From: Desulfobulbaceae bacterium
GTDB taxonomy: Bacteria > Desulfobacterota > Desulfobulbia > Desulfobulbales > Desulfocapsaceae
Direction of reading: 5' to 3'
Assembly (NCBI GenBank): GCA_026988015.1
Contig: JALSMA010000075.1
Location: 1 to 64,000 of the forward strand
Length of the DNA: 64,000 bases
Position numbers and translations under genes: made by a program. Shown here in pieces: positions 17,782 to 27,428 of this stretch. How positions within the stretch are numbered: the stretch's first letter is position 1; each line of letters begins with the position of its first letter. The notes beneath the pieces are model-generated. The model was not told the origin of the DNA, ran no database searches, and saw only the letters and a list, made by a program, of their open reading frames with translations.

Positions 17782-20025
17782 ATGGAACTCCTGGCACCTG
17801 CAGGTAATGTTGAAAATTTCCTTGCTGCCATGGAGGCTGGTGCTGATGCTGTCTATGTTGGCGCCCCGGCACTCAACGCAAGGAACTTGGCCCGTGATCT
17901 GCGCCTCGAAGAAATCTACGCAATGGTTCAGTACTGCCATGCAAATGATAAAAAAATATACCTCGCAGCCAATAGCCTGGTCAGGGAACAGGACCTGCCT
18001 GGCGCCATAGAGACCCTTGCCATTCTGGAGGCAATGCAAACCGATGGCCTGATTGTCCAGGATCTTGGAATTGTCAGGTTGATTCGTGAGTATTTCAGGG
18101 AAATCCCACTTCACGCTTCAACACTTCTTTCTGCAAATAACTCGGGTTCACTTGTGGGATTTAAGACAATGGGGTTTGAGCGTGTTGTGCTCGCAAGGGA
18201 ACTTACCCTGAAAGAAATTGAAATACTCTGTGCAAAGAGTGAGGTGGAGATCGAAGTTTTTGTGCACGGAGCCATGTGCTTTTCCTATTCAGGACTTTGT
18301 TTATTCTCCTCTTTCCTTGGAGGGAAAAGTGGCTTGCGCGGGAAATGTGTACAGCCCTGTCGTCGGCATTACAGCTGGAACACCAGGAAAGGTGTTCGTT
18401 CACAGACGAAATTAAAAAAGAAGCAACAATCCAGGCAGAAGCCTGCATCCAGTTCCAACACTAAGGGCCAGTATCTTTTCTCAATGAACGACCTTTCAGC
18501 GCTCGAGGCTATTCCTGCGCTCCGGGAGGCAGGGGTAGCCTCACTAAAAATTGAGGGCCGGCTGCGTTCTGCCCATTATGTGTCTCATATCGTACGCGCT
18601 TACAGAATGGTAATGGATGCTGCCGAGGGTGAATTCCCGGAGGCACTTAAGGAGGCAACTCTTCTCAGCAACCGGGCAATGGGAAGAGAGACCTCATCGG
18701 GATATTTCTTCTCTCCACAGCCCGCTGCGGCTATAACTCCTCATCATTCAGGAAACATGGGTGACTATTTGGGGCGGCTGGGAAATGTAAAACCATTTGA
18801 AGGGAGGAATTATGGTAAATTAACCCTTCGCGAAGAACTTTTTGAGGGTGACAGAATCCGGTTACACGCAGAACCTTCAGGGGAACGTCTTGCATTCAGC
18901 CTCAAAGAACTACGGCTGGGAAATGGCAGTGTGGAACGGGCAGGGGCAGGGAAGAAGGTTCAGTTGCTGCTACCGCAGTGGAACCTGTATGAGGCCTCAA
19001 ACAGAATAGATGTGTATCGGGTGGATGTGAACAAGAAAACGTCCATATCCGGGATCTTGCCGGATAACCGCAAGGTCGCGTCAGAACTGGAAACAATTCT
19101 TCAAGAGAGAAAGCAGGACATACAACAAATTATCGCCGAGGTCGCATCACTGCTGGAAGCTGAAGAAATCCCGGAGTTGATAACACCAAAGCCATTTGTC
19201 TCTAAAAAAGCAAAAAAGTCCACCAGGAAAATAAAGGCCCCTTTGGATCTCTGGTTGCGGATGGAATCTGCGGAGTCTCTCTTCAAACCACTTCCGTTTG
19301 TGCCCGATCGTTACCTGATACCGATCACAAGGAAAAACATAAGTCAGGCAGGTCAGCTGAAGAGGTATCTCGGCAGGCGGATGCGTGACCTTACATGGTG
19401 TTTGCCTCCAGTTGTATTTGAAGGGGAACAACAGCGTTTCACCAAACAGATCCAGCAGCTTGTCAGGTCTGGATTCAGAAGTTTTCAGATTGGACATCTA
19501 ACCCAGTTCGTTTTTTTTCAAAACGAACAGCGAGTTTACCTTTCATCAGATCACACTGTGAGCCTGATGAATAGTCAGGCGGTGACACTTATGGAAGAGG
19601 GTGGCTTGGAATCTGCCCAGCTTTCCATTGAATGTGACCGGGATATCATTGTGGAGCTGATCGCAAGATACAGGAGATATCATAGCGATGTGAAACTAGG
19701 GCTGACGGTTTATGGTGCTCCGGCCCTGTTTACAGCACGCCTTGATCCAGAGCATTTCCAGCATAATAAGACACTCAGAAGTCCCAGAAAAGAGGAGTTC
19801 GTCATTATTAAAAAGGAAAACATAACTGCCACAGTTCCAGTCAGGCCGTTTTCTCTTTTACCGTATCTATTTGAACTGAAGTCAGCAGGGCTGGATTACG
19901 CGGTTGTGGATCTCAGCAATCTGCCTTGTGGCAAAAAGGACATGGAGGGGTTGGCGGAAAGGATGGCAGTGTCAGGAAAGTACTCAAAACTGCCCACTTT
20001 TAACTACCTTGGTAAGCTGGAGTAA
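17782..20025 (+). CDS. Peptidase U32 family protein (RlhA/YdcP-like), large form
   Basis: The 747-residue product starts with the U32 core: MELLAPAGNVENFLAAMEAG, YVGAPALNAR, LHASTLLSANN, VVLARELTLKEI and VHGAMCFSYSGLC, with cysteines (CFSYSGLC, GKCVQPC) that bind iron-sulfur or metal in characterised relatives. E. coli members of this size (RlhA) hydroxylate C2501 of 23S rRNA, and others modify tRNA, so an RNA modification role is more likely than proteolysis. Residues ~210-230 form a Lys/Gln-rich linker and the C-terminal third is less conserved. It follows pyrR by 66 bases. Confidence 0.85.
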   Translation: MELLAPAGNVENFLAAMEAGADAVYVGAPALNARNLARDLRLEEIYAMVQYCHANDKKIYLAANSLVREQDLPGAIETLAILEAMQTDGLIVQDLGIVRLIREYFREIPLHASTLLSANNSGSLVGFKTMGFERVVLARELTLKEIEILCAKSEVEIEVFVHGAMCFSYSGLCLFSSFLGGKSGLRGKCVQPCRRHYSWNTRKGVRSQTKLKKKQQSRQKPASSSNTKGQYLFSMNDLSALEAIPALREAGVASLKIEGRLRSAHYVSHIVRAYRMVMDAAEGEFPEALKEATLLSNRAMGRETSSGYFFSPQPAAAITPHHSGNMGDYLGRLGNVKPFEGRNYGKLTLREELFEGDRIRLHAEPSGERLAFSLKELRLGNGSVERAGAGKKVQLLLPQWNLYEASNRIDVYRVDVNKKTSISGILPDNRKVASELETILQERKQDIQQIIAEVASLLEAEEIPELITPKPFVSKKAKKSTRKIKAPLDLWLRMESAESLFKPLPFVPDRYLIPITRKNISQAGQLKRYLGRRMRDLTWCLPPVVFEGEQQRFTKQIQQLVRSGFRSFQIGHLTQFVFFQNEQRVYLSSDHTVSLMNSQAVTLMEEGGLESAQLSIECDRDIIVELIARYRRYHSDVKLGLTVYGAPALFTARLDPEHFQHNKTLRSPRKEEFVIIKKENITATVPVRPFSLLPYLFELKSAGLDYAVVDLSNLPCGKKDMEGLAERMAVSGKYSKLPTFNYLGKLE

Positions 20026-20049
20026 TAATGGCCATTACATGAAGGGGCC

Positions 20050-20191
20050 AGGAGGATGTCCGGGAATGCTTTTTTAACCAGATTAGTCGTTATTCCTGAA
20101 AAGTACTCCTCAGAATATCAATAATATGCCTGCGCTTGTTTTACAGAAACACCTCGATTTTGAACGAAATACCTGTCCCGGACAATCTCCT
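20050..20191. repeat. Imperfect 16-bp inverted repeat between convergent genes
   Basis: AGGAGGATGTCCGGGA (20050-20065) and the reverse complement of TCCCGGACAATCTCCT (20176-20191) match at 14 of 16 positions. They enclose about 110 bases without coding capacity between the U32 gene and the cNMP-binding gene, the stop of which lies in the right arm. Confidence 0.5.
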
Positions 20192-21290
20192 AATTGGTTC
20201 TCCGTTCCCTACCTTCATCGAGTCGGCGCATGCCTTCCATGAGTAGCTTCATGAAATAGCCGATTTCGGGAACTTCAAAATCTTCCGTTGGTATTCCAGG
20301 GGTGAAACGAAACCTCCCTTCCTGTTCTTTCAATATCTCATAAAACGCTGCCTCACCTTCATGGTTGTTGTATTTTGCTTTAATAAGAGAACCCTGCCGA
20401 AAAGAAAATCTGGCTGTGCCTTTGGAAATTTCATTAATGGTGAGAATCCCTGTCTTGTTGTTCATGTTCAGGGTCTGAAAGAGCGCTTCAGCCGGGATTT
20501 CAGCCAGATTTCCTATCATGCCAGATGAAAGGTCCTCTGTGCGGATGATGTTGGACTTCGTCAGACGCTTTGCCATCAGCCTGGTAAAATAGAGCTGGAT
20601 GGATGGATATTGTTCCAAGATGCGCTGAAAGTTTTTTCTGTCAATATAGAGGATGGATGAAGGTTCTCGGACCTGAATGGTTGCGCCGACTGAGTCGTTG
20701 CAGATGAGGCTCATCTCACCGAAAACATCTCCTTTATTTAGGGTGCTGATGGTCATGCCACCATCGTTGATTACATTCACAGAGCCAGTAATGATAATAT
20801 AAAAGTTGCCGCCCGGATCTCCTTTTCGGATCACTATGTCTCCTTTTTCCAGCTTGTTAAGCCGGAAGAAGTTAACCACAGTCTCCAGGTTCTTTTTGTC
20901 AATATTTTTGAAGAAAGCAAAGTCGGAAAGCAGGTGGAGCATGGATGCCATCTCATTAGCATAATCAGTGTCGGTACCGTTCTCAACTAGGCCAAGTTCT
21001 TTGGTGTATTCCAGGCGTATGGAGCCGGTACAGCCACTGCAGCTGATCATGCAGACCGGAATTTTATCGGCACGTTCGTACTGAATAATGACCTTAGTGA
21101 AATCTCCATTAAGAATCTTACATTTTTCTTTTTTCAGGGGAGAATGTATAATGGTGGTGTTGACGAAAGTGTTTTCTTCCTTAGAACACATGGAAATGGT
21201 TATTCCGGTGACGGAAAACAGATCTCCATAGGTATAGAGAGGACAACTCTTGACTTCGGTAACTTTGAAAACAGCTTTTGGAAACCCCAT
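20190..21290 (-). CDS. Cyclic-nucleotide-binding domain protein with C-terminal DUF4388
   Basis: The 366-residue protein has an unassigned N-terminal domain with a C-x-x-C-pattern (CMISCSGC, ~78-86), then a cNMP-binding domain (~115-240: LEKGDIVIRKGDPGGNFYII, GDVFGEMSLICNDSVGATIQ) and a DUF4388 domain (~255-350) that starts GNLAEIPAEALFQTLNMNNKTG. DUF4388 occurs in PatA-type and gliding-motility regulators. There is no DNA-binding HTH, so it is probably a signalling adaptor. The transcription unit is monocistronic. Confidence 0.78.
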   Translation of the reverse strand: MGFPKAVFKVTEVKSCPLYTYGDLFSVTGITISMCSKEENTFVNTTIIHSPLKKEKCKILNGDFTKVIIQYERADKIPVCMISCSGCTGSIRLEYTKELGLVENGTDTDYANEMASMLHLLSDFAFFKNIDKKNLETVVNFFRLNKLEKGDIVIRKGDPGGNFYIIITGSVNVINDGGMTISTLNKGDVFGEMSLICNDSVGATIQVREPSSILYIDRKNFQRILEQYPSIQLYFTRLMAKRLTKSNIIRTEDLSSGMIGNLAEIPAEALFQTLNMNNKTGILTINEISKGTARFSFRQGSLIKAKYNNHEGEAAFYEILKEQEGRFRFTPGIPTEDFEVPEIGYFMKLLMEGMRRLDEGRERRTN

Positions 21291-21437
21291 AACCTAACCA
21301 CAAATAAAGATAAGAAAAATTACTCATTCAAAAAAGTATCTCCAGAGGTATAGAATATCTCGGTATCTCATTCCAAGTCAATAAGAACCTTTCAAACCAC
21401 CTTCTTTTTTTTGAAAAATGTCTGTTTTCTATTGACT

Positions 21438-21466
21438 TTGACCATCGATCATATTACAACTATAAA
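21438..21466 (+). promoter_or_regulatory. Sigma-70-type promoter of rpsT
   Basis: TTGACC (21438-21443) and TATAAA (21461-21466) are separated by exactly 17 bases, 97 bases upstream of the rpsT start codon. This is among the best-matching promoters in the window. Confidence 0.65.
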
Positions 21467-21562
21467 GTTTGCTGGCTGGTTTAATTGTTAACCAGACTAC
21501 CTTGCAATATTCCGGTCTCGAAGACCGGTTATGAATATATTAGATACCAACAGGAGATATTC

Positions 21563-21835
21563 GTGGCTAATCATAAATCCGCTGAGAAACGTAACCGTCA
21601 GTCTCAAGTGCGCCGTTTGAGAAATCGTGCTAACAAGACCCGTATGAGAAATGCTGTTAAGGCAGTTGATGCTGCCATAGATTCCGGTTTGCAGGAAGAT
21701 GCACAGATCGCCCTTCAGGTAGCCATTCCTGTGATCGCAAAAACTGCCTCTAAAGGAACTATTCACAAGAAAAATGCTTCGAGAAAGGTTTCCCGCTTGA
21801 CGAAGCGAGTTAACAAGATGCAGGCCACTGTCTGA
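21563..21835 (+). CDS. rpsT: 30S ribosomal protein S20
   Basis: The 90-residue basic protein shows ANHKSAEKRNRQSQVRRLRN, ANKTRMRNAVK and TIHKKNASRKVSRLTKRVNK, diagnostic for S20, which binds 16S rRNA early in assembly. I start at GTG 21563 because CAGGAG lies six bases upstream and the family begins VANHKSA; the longer open frame from 21485 has no homology. It is monocistronic, with its own promoter and terminator. Confidence 0.96.
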   Translation: MANHKSAEKRNRQSQVRRLRNRANKTRMRNAVKAVDAAIDSGLQEDAQIALQVAIPVIAKTASKGTIHKKNASRKVSRLTKRVNKMQATV

Positions 21836-21883
21836 TCGGACCTTTTGGAAGCGGGGACATCCCGTAATGTATGGTTGTAATTA

Positions 21884-21921
21884 AAGGCCATGAAGTCATA
21901 AGACTTTATGGCCTTTTTTTT
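21884..21921 (+). terminator. Rho-independent terminator after rpsT
   Basis: AAGGCCATGAAGTC and GACTTTATGGCCTT form a 14-bp stem with one G-T pair and an ATAA loop, followed by a run of T. It insulates rpsT from the trp cluster. Confidence 0.88.
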
Positions 21922-22002
21922 ATTCTATGGTAAGGTGGTATGGGTTGTTTTTTTATTATCTGGTAGTTTTTTTTGTAACATTACTCTTTGTTTATTTATT
22001 TC

Positions 22003-23502
22003 ATGTCCACTACTACACATCTCCCGGCATTCAACACCTTTGAAAGAATAATGGCGTCTGCAGGTCTGGTTCCGCTGTATCGTACGATCATTTCAGACCT
22101 TGACACCCCACTGACCCTTTTTGCAAAAGTTTCCAAAGGGCAGGATCACATTTTCCTTTTTGAGAGCATGGAAGGTGGTGAAAAATGGGGAAGGTATTCT
22201 TTTATAGGCTTTGATCCCATTGTAACATTCTCCTCAAAAGGAGATGATATCAAAGTGGACTCGTTTGAGTATAATTTCGTTGACAATCATCCCAAAGACA
22301 ATAATCCACTCGAGGCATTAAAGGATTTACTCGAATCTCTAAACGCTCATGAGTCCTCTGATCTTCCGCGCTTCAGCGGCGGTGCCGTCGGTTTTTTGGG
22401 CTACGATATGGTTCGGTTCATGGAGGATCTTCCTGCAAGAAAAGATACTCTGGAATTCCCTGACTCATCCTTTATGGTCCCCCGGATTGTTCTGATTCAT
22501 GACAGCTTTAAACAGACTGTCACGGTCGTCTGCTGGGTGGCCAGTGATGATTCTGTTTCAGATCGCATGCTGTATGATACTGGTATCGCAAATATTGATT
22601 CTGTAATTAATCTTCTTCGAGCGCCGGTGCCGCAAACTTTTTTCAATAGCAGTGGTGGCAGTTGTAACCATGAATTCGTATCCAACATGCAAAAAAGTGA
22701 ATTCTGCTCCATGGTTGACAAGGCCAGAGAGTATATTAAAGCTGGCGATATTATACAAGTCGTTGTTTCTCAGCGTTTCCATACCAAAACAGAACTTGAT
22801 GGTGTTGATCTCTACCGTGCACTTCGACATATCAACCCCAGCCCTTATCTGTTCTTCCTGAAGCTTGGTGAGCTGATACAGATAGGCTCTTCACCCGAAA
22901 TTCTGGTTCGCAAGGAAGGTGACGCAATAGAACTTCGACCTATTGCGGGAACTAGAAAAAGGAGCAGGGACAAGGATGAGGATCTGAAGCTTGAGCAGGA
23001 GTTACTTGCTGATCCGAAAGAAAGGGCAGAACACCTGATGCTTGTTGATCTTGGCCGTAATGATGTCGGCAGGGTGGCACTTGGTGGCAAAGTTGAAGTG
23101 ACAGACCTTCTTGTCGTTGAACGATACAGTCATGTTATGCATATCGTTTCTGGAGTACGGGGAGTTATTGATGAAGAGAAAGATCAATTTGATGTGATGA
23201 AGGCCTGTTTTCCAGCGGGAACAGTGAGTGGTGCCCCCAAAATTCGGGCCATGGAAATAATTGACGAACTGGAACCGGACAGTCGTGGACCCTACGCAGG
23301 TGCTGTCGGATATTTTGGCTTCTCCGGCAATATGGATTTCTGTATTACTATCAGAACTTTTGTTATGCAGGGGGATGATCTTTGGGTTCAGGCTGGAGCT
23401 GGGGTGGTTTTTGATTCTGATCCTGAAAAAGAGTACGAAGAAACTATTAATAAATCCATGGGATTACGGCGAGCTGTGGAGCTTGCAGAAAAAGGGTTTT
23501 AG
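22003..23502 (+). CDS. trpE: Anthranilate synthase component I
   Basis: TrpE makes anthranilate from chorismate with TrpG. The ~499-residue protein has the N-terminal LFAKVSKGQDHIFLFESMEGGEKWGRYSF region (feedback site LLES-like), then the catalytic C-terminal half: IQVVVSQRF, NPSPYLFFLKLGE, GSSPEILVR, RPIAGTRKRS, DLGRNDVGRVA and AGTVSGAPKIRAME. I choose ATG 22003 (MSTTTHLPAFNTFERIM) rather than the TTG at 21988. It is first of a trpEGDCF operon and lies just downstream of the rpsT terminator; no classical Trp-rich leader peptide was convincing. Confidence 0.96.
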   Translation: MSTTTHLPAFNTFERIMASAGLVPLYRTIISDLDTPLTLFAKVSKGQDHIFLFESMEGGEKWGRYSFIGFDPIVTFSSKGDDIKVDSFEYNFVDNHPKDNNPLEALKDLLESLNAHESSDLPRFSGGAVGFLGYDMVRFMEDLPARKDTLEFPDSSFMVPRIVLIHDSFKQTVTVVCWVASDDSVSDRMLYDTGIANIDSVINLLRAPVPQTFFNSSGGSCNHEFVSNMQKSEFCSMVDKAREYIKAGDIIQVVVSQRFHTKTELDGVDLYRALRHINPSPYLFFLKLGELIQIGSSPEILVRKEGDAIELRPIAGTRKRSRDKDEDLKLEQELLADPKERAEHLMLVDLGRNDVGRVALGGKVEVTDLLVVERYSHVMHIVSGVRGVIDEEKDQFDVMKACFPAGTVSGAPKIRAMEIIDELEPDSRGPYAGAVGYFGFSGNMDFCITIRTFVMQGDDLWVQAGAGVVFDSDPEKEYEETINKSMGLRRAVELAEKGF

Positions 23503-23505
23503 CTC

Positions 23506-24099
23506 ATGCTTGTCATCATAGATAATTACGATTCCTTTACATACAATATAGTCCAGACTATTGCAGGGAACTTGTTACAGGAAAATGGTCACTGTGAAAT
23601 CAAGGTTTTCAGAAATAACAAAATACGCATTGCAGAAATCGAGGAACTCAACCCTTCTCGAATCCTGATTTCTCCGGGACCCTGCACTCCATCGCAGGCT
23701 GGAATCTCTATCGACGCCATTAAACATTTCAGTGGTAAGGTCCCTCTTTTAGGTGTCTGTCTAGGGCATCAGTCAATTGGTGAGGCCTTTGGCGGAAAGG
23801 TTGTTCGTGCTTCCAGGATTATGCATGGGAAAACATCACCAATTTTTCATGACAACAGAGGTGTTTTTCGGGGACTGCCCAATCCATTTGATGGGATGCG
23901 CTACCACTCACTTATTATAGAAAAAGAAACGCTCCCCGATTGTTTTGAAACAAGTGCTTGGACGGATAAAGGTGAAATAATGGGATTGCGACATAAGACT
24001 CTGGATATCGAAGGTGTCCAATTTCATCCGGAATCCATAATGACACCTGATGGTATTTTACTTCTTAAGAATTTTATGGCAGGAAATGATAAAAAATGA
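23506..24099 (+). CDS. trpG: Anthranilate synthase component II (glutamine amidotransferase)
   Basis: TrpG supplies ammonia from glutamine to TrpE. The 197-residue class I amidotransferase shows [25 protein letters not shown], the nucleophile Cys in [15 protein letters not shown] and the HPE catalytic pair in [13 protein letters not shown]. It starts three bases after trpE and its stop overlaps the trpD start by four bases (ATGA), so the three genes are translationally coupled. Confidence 0.96.
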   Translation: MLVIIDNYDSFTYNIVQTIAGNLLQENGHCEIKVFRNNKIRIAEIEELNPSRILISPGPCTPSQAGISIDAIKHFSGKVPLLGVCLGHQSIGEAFGGKVVRASRIMHGKTSPIFHDNRGVFRGLPNPFDGMRYHSLIIEKETLPDCFETSAWTDKGEIMGLRHKTLDIEGVQFHPESIMTPDGILLLKNFMAGNDKK

Positions 24100-25127
24100 A
24101 CATTAAAGAAGCAATTTCACAGCTTGTCTTAAAGAATGACCTCACAGAATCCAATATGGTTGAGGTGATGGGTGAAATAATGTCGGGCGAGGTGACAGAC
24201 GCTCAGATCGGTGCATTTATCACAGCATTACGTATGAAAGGAGAGACCGTTGAGGAGATAACTGGTGCCGTGAGGGTTATGAGAGAAAAAGCGACTCCAA
24301 TTTTATCAGGGGTTGATACCCGTGCTGGTGAGATACTTGCTGACACCTGCGGAACTGGCGGAGATGGTTCTGGAACCTTTAATGTTTCAACCACCACAGC
24401 TTTTGTAGTGGCAGGGGCAGGAATACCCGTAGCCAAGCATGGAAACCGATCCGTATCCAGTAACTGCGGCAGTGCAGATGTACTCGAAGCAGCTGGTGTC
24501 TCTCTTGAAATAGATGCAGATAAAATAGGACACTGTATCCGGGAAGTGGGTATTGGTTTCCTCTTTGCTCCAGCTCTGCATGGTGCAATGAAATATGCTA
24601 TTGGGCCGCGTCAGGAAATGGGGATCCGGACCATTTTTAATATTCTTGGCCCGTTGACTAATCCTGCAGGGGCCAATGTTCAGGTTCTTGGTGTTTTTAA
24701 TGGGGAGCTGACTGAACCCTTAGCCATGGTTCTTGCAAAACTTGGCTCGAAAAGAGCCCTGGTGGTGCATGGCGAAGGAAACCTGGACGAATTGACAGTA
24801 ACTGGAAAGAACCGGGTTTCAGAGCTTAAGAATGGAAGCGTTACCACCTACTGCGTGGATCCTCAAGAACTGGGATTTACTAAAGCAGAAATAACCGACT
24901 TGCGGGGAGGTGCTGATGCCGTAGAATCGGCAGAGCAGATGCGAGCTGTGCTAAGTGGTGAGAAGGGTGCAAAAAGGGATATGGTATTGCTGAACAGTGG
25001 GGCAACCCTCATGGTGGCCGGGGCCGTAGCAGACCTGAAAGAAGGTATTGAGCTGGCAGCTGCCACCATTGACTCCGGAAAGGCACTTGGAAAACTGAAC
25101 TCCCTGATCGCTTATTCCAATAAATAA
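24096..25127 (+). CDS. trpD: Anthranilate phosphoribosyltransferase
   Basis: TrpD attaches PRPP ribose to anthranilate. The 343-residue enzyme is of usual length and shows [37 protein letters not shown] (PRPP loop), [19 protein letters not shown] and [13 protein letters not shown]. It is not fused to trpG, unlike in enterobacteria. It begins inside the trpG stop codon. Confidence 0.96.
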   Translation: MNIKEAISQLVLKNDLTESNMVEVMGEIMSGEVTDAQIGAFITALRMKGETVEEITGAVRVMREKATPILSGVDTRAGEILADTCGTGGDGSGTFNVSTTTAFVVAGAGIPVAKHGNRSVSSNCGSADVLEAAGVSLEIDADKIGHCIREVGIGFLFAPALHGAMKYAIGPRQEMGIRTIFNILGPLTNPAGANVQVLGVFNGELTEPLAMVLAKLGSKRALVVHGEGNLDELTVTGKNRVSELKNGSVTTYCVDPQELGFTKAEITDLRGGADAVESAEQMRAVLSGEKGAKRDMVLLNSGATLMVAGAVADLKEGIELAAATIDSGKALGKLNSLIAYSNK

Positions 25128-25171
25128 TCATCATAATGTAAGACCTCACATAACTCTCACAGGTTGTTGAA

Positions 25172-25954
25172 ATGGCACAGATACTAGATGCAATTGTTTC
25201 AAAAAAGAAAGAGGAGGTGGAACTACTCCGAAGTCAGGGGATACATATTCCGCCCCCATACAAAGAAGCTGAAATAATGCCACCACGTGGTTTTCGCCAG
25301 GCCCTTCTTGATTATTCGGGTGTTGCAATTATCGCCGAGGCCAAAAAGGCTTCCCCATCTAAAGGATTGATTTGTCCAGATTTCGATCCTGTCAAAATTG
25401 CCTTGGGCTATGAAAAAAATGGGGCTCAGGCAATTTCAGTATTGACCGATGAAAGTTTTTTCCAAGGATCCCTGCTCTACCTTCTTCAAGCTCGCGAAAG
25501 CGTCTCGCTGCCAATTCTCCGCAAGGAGTTTATAATTGATCCCTTACAGATTGAAGAGGCTCGAATTTGTGGTGCAGATGCTATTTTACTTATGGCCTCA
25601 ATCCTTGACCTGTATCAACTAAAAGATTTCATTGCCCAGGCGTCTGCTTGTTCTATTGACTGTCTTGTTGAGGTCCACGATGAGAAAGAACTCGAAACTG
25701 TCCTGAAAACCAAAGCTGATCTGATAGGTATTAACAATCGCAATCTTAAAGATTTTTCCATGGACACTGAAACCACATTTCGTCTCAAAAAGCTCATTCC
25801 CGATCATATTACTGTTGTTGGCGAATCAGGATTGAAAACCCATGAAGATATCAAGATGCTGCAGGATGCCGGAGTATGTGCAGCACTTATAGGGGAGTCG
25901 TTGATGCGGGGTGAGAAAGGTGGTATCAGCCTGCAGGGATTAAGAGGAGATTAA
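25172..25954 (+). CDS. trpC: Indole-3-glycerol phosphate synthase
   Basis: TrpC closes the indole ring from CdRP. The 260-residue TIM-barrel has IIAEAKKASPSKG, AISVLTDESFFQGS, LRKEFIIDPLQIEEAR, GADAILLMASIL, VEVHDEKELE, IGINNRNLKDFSMD and VGESGLKTHED with LIGESLMR at the phosphate end. It is a separate gene from trpF. A short tandem repeat of AGAGGAGATTA spans its last codons and stop and supplies the ribosome-binding site for trpF. Confidence 0.96.
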   Translation: MAQILDAIVSKKKEEVELLRSQGIHIPPPYKEAEIMPPRGFRQALLDYSGVAIIAEAKKASPSKGLICPDFDPVKIALGYEKNGAQAISVLTDESFFQGSLLYLLQARESVSLPILRKEFIIDPLQIEEARICGADAILLMASILDLYQLKDFIAQASACSIDCLVEVHDEKELETVLKTKADLIGINNRNLKDFSMDTETTFRLKKLIPDHITVVGESGLKTHEDIKMLQDAGVCAALIGESLMRGEKGGISLQGLRGD

Positions 25955-25974
25955 GAGGAGATTAAGGGACCAGA

Positions 25975-26631
25975 ATGCGCTCACGAACACGTATTAAAAT
26001 GTGTGGTTTGACAAGGGAAAAAGATATTATCGCAGGTGTGGATATAGGCCTTGATGCCCTGGGTTTTATCTTTTACGATAAAAGTGCCCGCAATGTCTAC
26101 CCTGATTTTGTAAGGGCAGCTGTGTCAAAAGTTCCTCCATTTGTAGACTGTGTTGGAGTCTTTGTGGACCGGGACAGGGAGGAAGTTGAAGAGATTGTCG
26201 AGTACTGCGGACTCTCGCATGCCCAGTTACATGGCAGTGAAACTCCGAAATACTGCGAACGGGTAGAACGCTTTGCAGCTCCGTGTCATGTGATCAAGGC
26301 CTTTCGAGTCTCTAACACAAGCAAAAAGGACGAGTTCGCTCCTTATGATGACCTGGTTCATGGGTATCTGCTTGACACTTATGTGAAGGGAAGTGCTGGA
26401 GGAACAGGCAGTAGTTTCGACTGGAGCATTATTCAGAGCCTGAACCTGCAGCGCCCCATGATTCTTGCGGGGGGACTTAATCCTGAAAATATAGTGAATG
26501 CAATCTCAGCAGTCGCCCCATTCGGGGTAGACGTCAACTCAGGTGTCGAGGTTGAGCCGGGAGTCAAAGACCACAAAGAACTCGCTGAATTCGTCAGCAA
26601 GGTACGACAGGCTGATGCCGGTAATTTCTAA
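25975..26631 (+). CDS. trpF: Phosphoribosylanthranilate isomerase
   Basis: TrpF converts PRA to CdRP, the substrate for TrpC. The 218-residue TIM-barrel shows IKMCGLTREKDI at the start with the catalytic Cys, ALGFIFYDKSARNV, VGVFVDRDREEV, HAQLHGSE, DTYVKGSAGGTGSSFDW and LAGGLNPENI with GVDVNSGVEVEPGVKD. It is last in the cluster; trpB and trpA are not downstream. Its stop codon (26629-26631) overlaps the stop of the convergent rlpA (26628-26630), leaving no room for a terminator. Confidence 0.95.
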   Translation: MRSRTRIKMCGLTREKDIIAGVDIGLDALGFIFYDKSARNVYPDFVRAAVSKVPPFVDCVGVFVDRDREEVEEIVEYCGLSHAQLHGSETPKYCERVERFAAPCHVIKAFRVSNTSKKDEFAPYDDLVHGYLLDTYVKGSAGGTGSSFDWSIIQSLNLQRPMILAGGLNPENIVNAISAVAPFGVDVNSGVEVEPGVKDHKELAEFVSKVRQADAGNF

Positions 26632-27428
26632 CGTGCTAGGACAAAAGCTCCCCTGTATCCTTTGCTGATTAGTGCCTGTTCACTTCTTCGGGCACTGTTC
26701 AGCGTCTTTCCCACATATACCTGCACCCTGTAAAATGTTTTTCCATTTACTTTTGCTTTTTGTATCACTGCATGATGCCCGGCATCGAGAAACCTCTCCT
26801 GCAGTTTGATTCCATTATACTTTTGTGTAAAAGCACCTATCTGCACATAATACTCCCCGGATTTGAGATCAGCATATTTTTTTAAACGTCCTGCACCTCC
26901 CCTTGAATCTCTATTCAGTTCTCCCAAAGCCGTTATTTTAACCCTTGCTGTACCGGAATGGACAATGGCAAGCTGCTGGGCGGCTCCGTAACTGAGGTCA
27001 ATAATTCGTCCTTGAATAAAAGGTCCTCGGTCGTTAACCCTGACCACTGTTTCCCTGCCATTATCAAGGTTAGTGACCAGAAGCATGGTGTGCATAGGAA
27101 GGAGCTTGTGGGCGGCTGTTATGCCATGCATATTGTAGGTTTCGCCATTTGAAGTGGGATTTCCATGGAAGTCATTACCATACCAGGATGCAATGCCGTA
27201 CTCTTCATAGCCGACAGCAGAAGGCAGGGGAGAGTAGAGACGATTGTTGATCACATAGGGTTTTTGGGTGGCAGGAATTCGTTTTTTCCTCACAGCATTG
27301 CCGTGTTCTGGTGTGATAAAAGCCAAAACAACAGACAATAAAACCATATAGCAGATTGATACTGCGGACCAGTGGAAATTTTGTGAAAAGAACTGCCAGA
27401 AAACAAATATTTTATTTTTCGGGATCAT
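26628..27428 (-). CDS. rlpA: RlpA-like septal ring lytic transglycosylase with SPOR domain
   Basis: RlpA proteins cleave denuded glycan strands at the septum. The ~266-residue product starts with a signal-anchor-like hydrophobic segment (~15-40), followed by the double-psi beta-barrel (ASWYGNDFHGNPTSNGETYN, HGITAAHKLLPMHTMLLV, VRVNDRGPFIQGRIIDLSYGAA) and a C-terminal SPOR domain (GEYYVQIGAFTQKYNG) that binds peptidoglycan. I use the ATG at 27428, just inside the cytochrome gene's last codons. The longer frame from 27626 lies within that gene. No lipobox is clear. Confidence 0.88.
   Translation of the reverse strand: MIPKNKIFVFWQFFSQNFHWSAVSICYMVLLSVVLAFITPEHGNAVRKKRIPATQKPYVINNRLYSPLPSAVGYEEYGIASWYGNDFHGNPTSNGETYNMHGITAAHKLLPMHTMLLVTNLDNGRETVVRVNDRGPFIQGRIIDLSYGAAQQLAIVHSGTARVKITALGELNRDSRGGAGRLKKYADLKSGEYYVQIGAFTQKYNGIKLQERFLDAGHHAVIQKAKVNGKTFYRVQVYVGKTLNSARRSEQALISKGYRGAFVLAR

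Noticed and set aside
21927-22043. Possible trp leader peptide (MVRWYGLFFYY start) upstream of trpE
   Set aside because: It has only one Trp codon, runs into trpE in another frame and has no paired terminator hairpin, so it is unlikely to be an attenuator.
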